Shown here piece by piece: positions 60,575 to 64,000 of a stretch of DNA of 64,000 nt. Under the pieces are notes generated by a model that saw only the letters and a program-made list of their open reading frames with translations, was not told the DNA's origin and made no database searches. The DNA is taken from positions 873,501-937,500 of the forward strand of contig NZ_JACHWH010000003.1 of NCBI RefSeq assembly GCF_014191255.1. The letters are read 5' to 3'. The DNA comes from Amycolatopsis bartoniae. Lineage in GTDB: Bacteria; Actinomycetota; Actinomycetes; Mycobacteriales; Pseudonocardiaceae. Both the position numbers and the translations under genes were made by a program. Within the stretch, counting starts at the first letter, position 1; each line of letters begins with the position of its first letter.

Positions 60575-61587
60575 GCGAGCACCTCGACATCAGCGGCCTG
60601 ACCGCGGGCTACGACGGGCAGCGCGTGCTCGACGTCGGCAGGCTCACCGTCGGCCGCGGCGAGTTCCTGTCCGTGCTGGGCCCCAGCGGTTGCGGCAAGA
60701 CGACCCTGCTCAACACGCTCGCCGGTTTCGTCCGCCCGCAGTCGGGCAGCATCCGCCTGGACGGCGAGGACGTCACCGGCGTCCCGCCGTACCGGCGCGG
60801 GCTGGGCCTGGTGTTCCAGAACTACGCGCTGTTCCCGCACCTGAGCGTGGCGGACAACGTCGCGTACGGGCTGAAGGCACGCAAGGTGCCCAAGCGCGAG
60901 CGCGCCGAGCGTGTCGAGGAGGCGCTGCGGCTGGTGAGCCTCGAAGCCTACGCCGGCCGCCGGCCGCGGCAGTTGTCCGGCGGGCAGCAGCAGCGCGTCG
61001 CGGTGGCCAGGGCGCTCGCGATCCGGCCCGCGCTGGTACTGCTGGACGAACCACTGTCCAATCTGGACGCGAAGCTGCGCCGCGAGATGCGGGTGGAGCT
61101 GCGGGCGCTGCAGCAGCGGCTGGGCATCACGATGGTGTTCGTGACGCACGACCAGGAGGAGGCGCTGTCGCTGTCCGACCGGATCGCCGTGATGAACGGC
61201 GGCCGCGTCGAGCAGGTGGACACGCCGGAGGTCGTGTACCGGGAGCCGGCGACACGGTTCGTGGCCGAGTTCCTCGGCGCGGCGAACGTGCTGGAGGGCC
61301 GTGCCGAAAACGGCGTGCTGACCGTCGGTGACGTGCGTTTCCCTTGGCACCGCGAGGTTTCCGGTGACGTCACGGTCGCGGTGCGGCCGGAGCGCGTCCG
61401 GCTCGGCGGCAGTGAAGGTCGGCCGGTGGCGAAGGTGGCGCTGCGCTCGTTCCTCGGTGACGCGTGGCAGGTCGAGCTGCTGCTGCCCGGCGGCCTGCGC
61501 CTGACCGCACGGGCGGAGCAGGCGCCGCCCGAGGGCACCGAGGTGGCCGTGAGCTGGGAGCCCGGGGATGTCATCGTCCTCCGCTGA
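60571..61587 (+). CDS. ABC transporter ATPase (PotA-like)
   Basis: A 338-residue importer ATPase: Walker [11 protein letters not shown]-loop [12 protein letters not shown], signature LSGGQQQR, Walker [13 protein letters not shown] and switch [12 protein letters not shown]. It is followed by a C-terminal TOBE-like regulatory domain (about residues 265-335). GTG 60571 overlaps the stop of the binding-protein gene. The ATPase is dedicated to this transporter. Confidence 0.93.
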   Translation: MSEHLDISGLTAGYDGQRVLDVGRLTVGRGEFLSVLGPSGCGKTTLLNTLAGFVRPQSGSIRLDGEDVTGVPPYRRGLGLVFQNYALFPHLSVADNVAYGLKARKVPKRERAERVEEALRLVSLEAYAGRRPRQLSGGQQQRVAVARALAIRPALVLLDEPLSNLDAKLRREMRVELRALQQRLGITMVFVTHDQEEALSLSDRIAVMNGGRVEQVDTPEVVYREPATRFVAEFLGAANVLEGRAENGVLTVGDVRFPWHREVSGDVTVAVRPERVRLGGSEGRPVAKVALRSFLGDAWQVELLLPGGLRLTARAEQAPPEGTEVAVSWEPGDVIVLR

Positions 61588-62449
61588 GGCCCCGAAGGGG
61601 CGGCTGCGCGGGCTCGGTTTCGTGCTGCCCGCGCTGGCGTTCCTCGTGTTCCTGCTGATCGTGCCCATGGTCCGGATGCTGATCATGAGCTTCCACCCGG
61701 TGGACGAGTACGGGCAGGCGCTGCCGGGCTTCACCGCGGAGCAGTACCGCCGCGTGTTCACCGAGTCCTTCTTCTCGGAAGCGTTGCTGCACAGCGTGTT
61801 CGTCGCGCTGGTGGTCACCGTGCTGTGCCTCGTGCTGGGCTATCCGGCGGCGTACGTGCTGGCGCACCGCAGGCCGGGGCTCGTGCGGACGCTGCTGCTG
61901 CTCGCGGTGATCTCGCCGCTGCTGACGAGCGTCGTGGTCCGCACCTATGGCTGGTCGGTCCTGTTGTCCGGCAACGGTTTGGTGAACCGCGTGCTCGTCG
62001 GGCTGGGGCTGCGCAGCGAGCCGGCGAACCTGCTCGGCAGCACCGGCGCGGTGATCGTCTCGGTCACGCACGTGCTGCTGCCGTTCGCGATCGTGCCGCT
62101 CACCACCGCGCTGCGGAACATCGAGCCGAACCTCGGCCGCGCGTCGCTGAGCCTCGGCGCCGGGCCCGCGCGGACGTTCTGGCGCGTCACGGTCCCGCTG
62201 AGCCTGCCGGGCATCGCGGCCGGCGTGCTCATCGTGTTCGCGCTGGCGATGGGCATCTACATCACCCCGATGCTCATCGGCGGCACCAACCAGCCACTGG
62301 CCGGGATCCGCATCTACGACCAGGTGAGCAGCGTGTTCGACTACCCGATGGCCGCCGCGCTGAGCTTCGTGCTGCTGGTGCTGACCGGCGTGTGCACGGC
62401 GGTCTTCGGCGGCGGTTTCCGCCTCTGGACCCGGAGGCTGCATGGCTAA
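61568..62449 (+). CDS. ABC transporter permease (PotB-like)
   Basis: A 293-residue permease with six membrane segments; the first is LGFVLPALAFLVFLLIVPMV. The ATPase-contact loop is RASLSLGAGPARTFWRVTVP. It overlaps the ATPase gene by 20 nt and the next permease gene by 8 nt, a tight translational chain. Confidence 0.92.
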   Translation: MSSSSAEAPKGRLRGLGFVLPALAFLVFLLIVPMVRMLIMSFHPVDEYGQALPGFTAEQYRRVFTESFFSEALLHSVFVALVVTVLCLVLGYPAAYVLAHRRPGLVRTLLLLAVISPLLTSVVVRTYGWSVLLSGNGLVNRVLVGLGLRSEPANLLGSTGAVIVSVTHVLLPFAIVPLTTALRNIEPNLGRASLSLGAGPARTFWRVTVPLSLPGIAAGVLIVFALAMGIYITPMLIGGTNQPLAGIRIYDQVSSVFDYPMAAALSFVLLVLTGVCTAVFGGGFRLWTRRLHG

Positions 62450-63227
62450 GCTGCTCACCGCCGCGGGCAGGGTGTTCGCGGGCCTGGTGTTCCTGTTCCT
62501 GCTGGCACCGCTCGTGGTGCTGGTCGTCGCGTCGTTCAACTCGGCCGACTCGGTGGCGTTCCCGCCCTCGGGGTTCTCGCTGCGCTGGTACTCCGCGGTG
62601 CTCTCGTCCGCCGACTGGCTCGTGTCGTTCCAGCTGTCCGGGCTGCTGGTGGTGTTCGTCGTGCTCACCACGATCGTCCTGGGCACCACCGTCGCGTACG
62701 GGCTGGCGCGCGGCACCTTCCCCGGCAAGGGGATCCTGGCCGGGATCGCGCTCGGCCCGCTGCTGATCCCGGAGATCATCATCGCCCTGGGCCTGCTGTA
62801 CTACCTGCAGGGCCTGCAGCTGACCAACACGATCACCGGCCTGTGGCTCGCCCACTCGCTGATCGCCCTGCCGTACGTGGTGCGCGCCGTGCTCGTCAGC
62901 GCGGCCGGGCTCGACCCGACGCTGGAACGCGCGGCGGCCAGCCTCGGCGCGAGCGGGGCACGCGTGTTCTGGACCGTCACGTTGCCGCTGCTGCGGCCGG
63001 GGATCATCGCCGGGGCGGTGTTCGCCGCGGTCACCTCCCTCGGCGAGGTCGCCATCACGGCACTGGTCGCCGGCGCCAACACCACCACCGTGCCGCTGCG
63101 GATCTTCTCCGCGGTCCAGTTCGAGCTGGACCCGTCGGTCGCCGCGGTGTCCACCCTGCTGCTGCTCGCCAGCGTCGTCGTGATGCTGGTGCTGGAACGA
63201 TTCGTGCGCCTGTCGGAGCTGCTGTGA
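62442..63227 (+). CDS. ABC transporter permease (PotC-like)
   Basis: A 261-residue permease of the PotC branch with six membrane segments. The ATPase-contact loop is RAAASLGASGARVFWTVTLP. The stop overlaps the GTG start of the hydantoinase gene, so importer and enzyme are made together. Confidence 0.92.
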   Translation: MAKLLTAAGRVFAGLVFLFLLAPLVVLVVASFNSADSVAFPPSGFSLRWYSAVLSSADWLVSFQLSGLLVVFVVLTTIVLGTTVAYGLARGTFPGKGILAGIALGPLLIPEIIIALGLLYYLQGLQLTNTITGLWLAHSLIALPYVVRAVLVSAAGLDPTLERAAASLGASGARVFWTVTLPLLRPGIIAGAVFAAVTSLGEVAITALVAGANTTTVPLRIFSAVQFELDPSVAAVSTLLLLASVVVMLVLERFVRLSELL

Positions 63228-64000
63228 CCACCATTCGAGCCGGGATCGACGTCGGCGGCACCTTCACCGACTTCGTGCTCGCGATGCCGGACGACAACCG
63301 CGTGCTGCACCACAAGGAGCCGAGCACGCCCGACGATCCGACAGTGGCCGTCGCGCAGGGCCTCGCGGCGATCGCGGCGCAGGCGGGCATCTCCCCGGCC
63401 GAGTACGGCGCGATCACCCACGGCACCACCATCGGGCTCAACACGATCATCCAGCGCCGCGGCGCGCGGCTCGCGCTCGTCGTGACCGAGGGCTACCGCG
63501 ACATTCTGGAGATCGGCCGTAGCCGCCTGCCCTCGTCGTTCGACCTGCACGCGGCAAAGGAGGAGCCGCTGGTGCCGCGCGAGCTGGTCGTGGAGCTGCC
63601 CGCGCGGCTGCACCCGGACGGCACCCCGGCCCGTACGCCGGCCGACGAGGAGCTGGCCCGCGCGGCCGCGGAGATCGACGCGGACGCGGTCGCGGTCGTC
63701 GTGCTGCACGCGCACACCAACCCCCGTTTCGAGGCGGAGATCGCGCGGCGGCTGGCGAAACTGTTGCCGGGCACGGAGGTCGCCGCGTCGGCGACGGTGT
63801 GGCCGGAGGTCCGCGAGTACGAGCGGACGCTCGTGGCCTGCCTGAACGCGTACATCCAGCCGCTGATGAAGGCGTACTTCGAACGGCTGGAGGAGCGCCT
63901 CGCCGCGCTCGGCATCACGGCGCCGGTGACGATCGCGGGGTCGAACGGGGGAGCGCTGAGCCTGCGCGCGGCCGTCGACCGTCCGATCGAGACTGTCCTT
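63224..64000 (+). CDS. Hydantoinase/5-oxoprolinase family protein, HyuA-type subunit (partial)
   Basis: The frame begins at GTG 63224, inside the stop of the permease gene, and runs off the window after 259 codons. The N-terminal ATPase signature is AGIDVGGTFTDFVL, followed by THGTTIGLNTIIQRRG and VTEGYRDILEIGRSR, with REYERTLVACLNAYIQPLM further on. These match HyuA/OplaH-like proteins that open five-membered cyclic amides with ATP. The partner HyuB gene is presumably beyond the window. Confidence 0.9.
   Translation, partial: MTTIRAGIDVGGTFTDFVLAMPDDNRVLHHKEPSTPDDPTVAVAQGLAAIAAQAGISPAEYGAITHGTTIGLNTIIQRRGARLALVVTEGYRDILEIGRSRLPSSFDLHAAKEEPLVPRELVVELPARLHPDGTPARTPADEELARAAAEIDADAVAVVVLHAHTNPRFEAEIARRLAKLLPGTEVAASATVWPEVREYERTLVACLNAYIQPLMKAYFERLEERLAALGITAPVTIAGSNGGALSLRAAVDRPIETVL

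Noticed and set aside
1..64000. Prophage, transposon or genomic island borders
   Set aside because: No integrase, transposase, tRNA gene or clear shift in base composition was seen anywhere in the window.

Overview
The window is very GC-rich, uses G or C at nearly every third codon position and often starts genes with GTG. It carries an Mce lipid-import operon, a SAM-IV riboswitch and a Gram-positive type SOS box. These point to an actinomycete, most likely a Pseudonocardiaceae member close to Amycolatopsis (genus is inference). The DNA is almost all coding, in short operons with 1-20 nt overlaps. I see no tRNA, rRNA, insertion sequence, integrase or CRISPR array.

Layout. 1-5.6 kb: end of mceA, then mceB-F and an Mce lipoprotein. 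5.7-8.3 kb: two paralogous PucR/CdaR-type regulators. 8.4-16.2 kb: DNA repair and stress genes (LigD-type primase/polymerase, group-2 sigma factor, TetR-GNAT pair with three operators, STAS protein, three small unlisted acidic proteins, SOS-boxed dinB, SRPBCC protein and zinc dehydrogenase). 16.2-25.2 kb: flavin-dependent monooxygenases (three luciferase-like enzymes, FMN reductase, esterase, ArsR repressor) and a complete ssuD-A-B-C alkanesulfonate operon. 25.7-37.1 kb: mixed metabolic and regulatory genes, including an esterase/TetR/SDR unit tied together by a shared palindrome, a histidine kinase whose response regulator has lost most of its receiver domain, and an SDR-TetR operon with a 24-bp perfect palindrome.

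37.2-43.7 kb: a glycosaminoglycan or uronate use locus (keto-deoxyglucarate dehydratase, secreted PL8 lyase, sugar MFS porter) with an AraC regulator. 43.7-47.7 kb: aldo/keto reductase and TetR with twin operators, secreted trypsin-like protease, HpnB-like glycosyltransferase. 47.8-56.8 kb: a beta-glucan/oligosaccharide locus (GH1 beta-glucosidase, binding-protein ABC importer, divergent ROK regulator, secreted GH16 beta-glucanase with two discoidin domains). The ROK regulator contains a long Gly/Ala-rich insertion, and the GH16 gene is preceded by a 103-bp tandem array that repeats a LacI/cre-like palindrome.

56.9-64.0 kb: acyl-CoA-dehydrogenase-like flavoprotein and M20 amidohydrolase, followed by a SAM-IV riboswitch that leads a five-gene operon: polyamine-type ABC importer (binding protein, ATPase, two permeases) and the start of a hydantoinase/oxoprolinase. 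This is the best candidate for an undescribed system: an importer plus amide/hydantoin hydrolase set under S-adenosylmethionine control, probably for salvage of a methionine- or sulfur-related compound (inference). Together with ssu and the flavin monooxygenases, sulfur acquisition is a recurring theme in the window.
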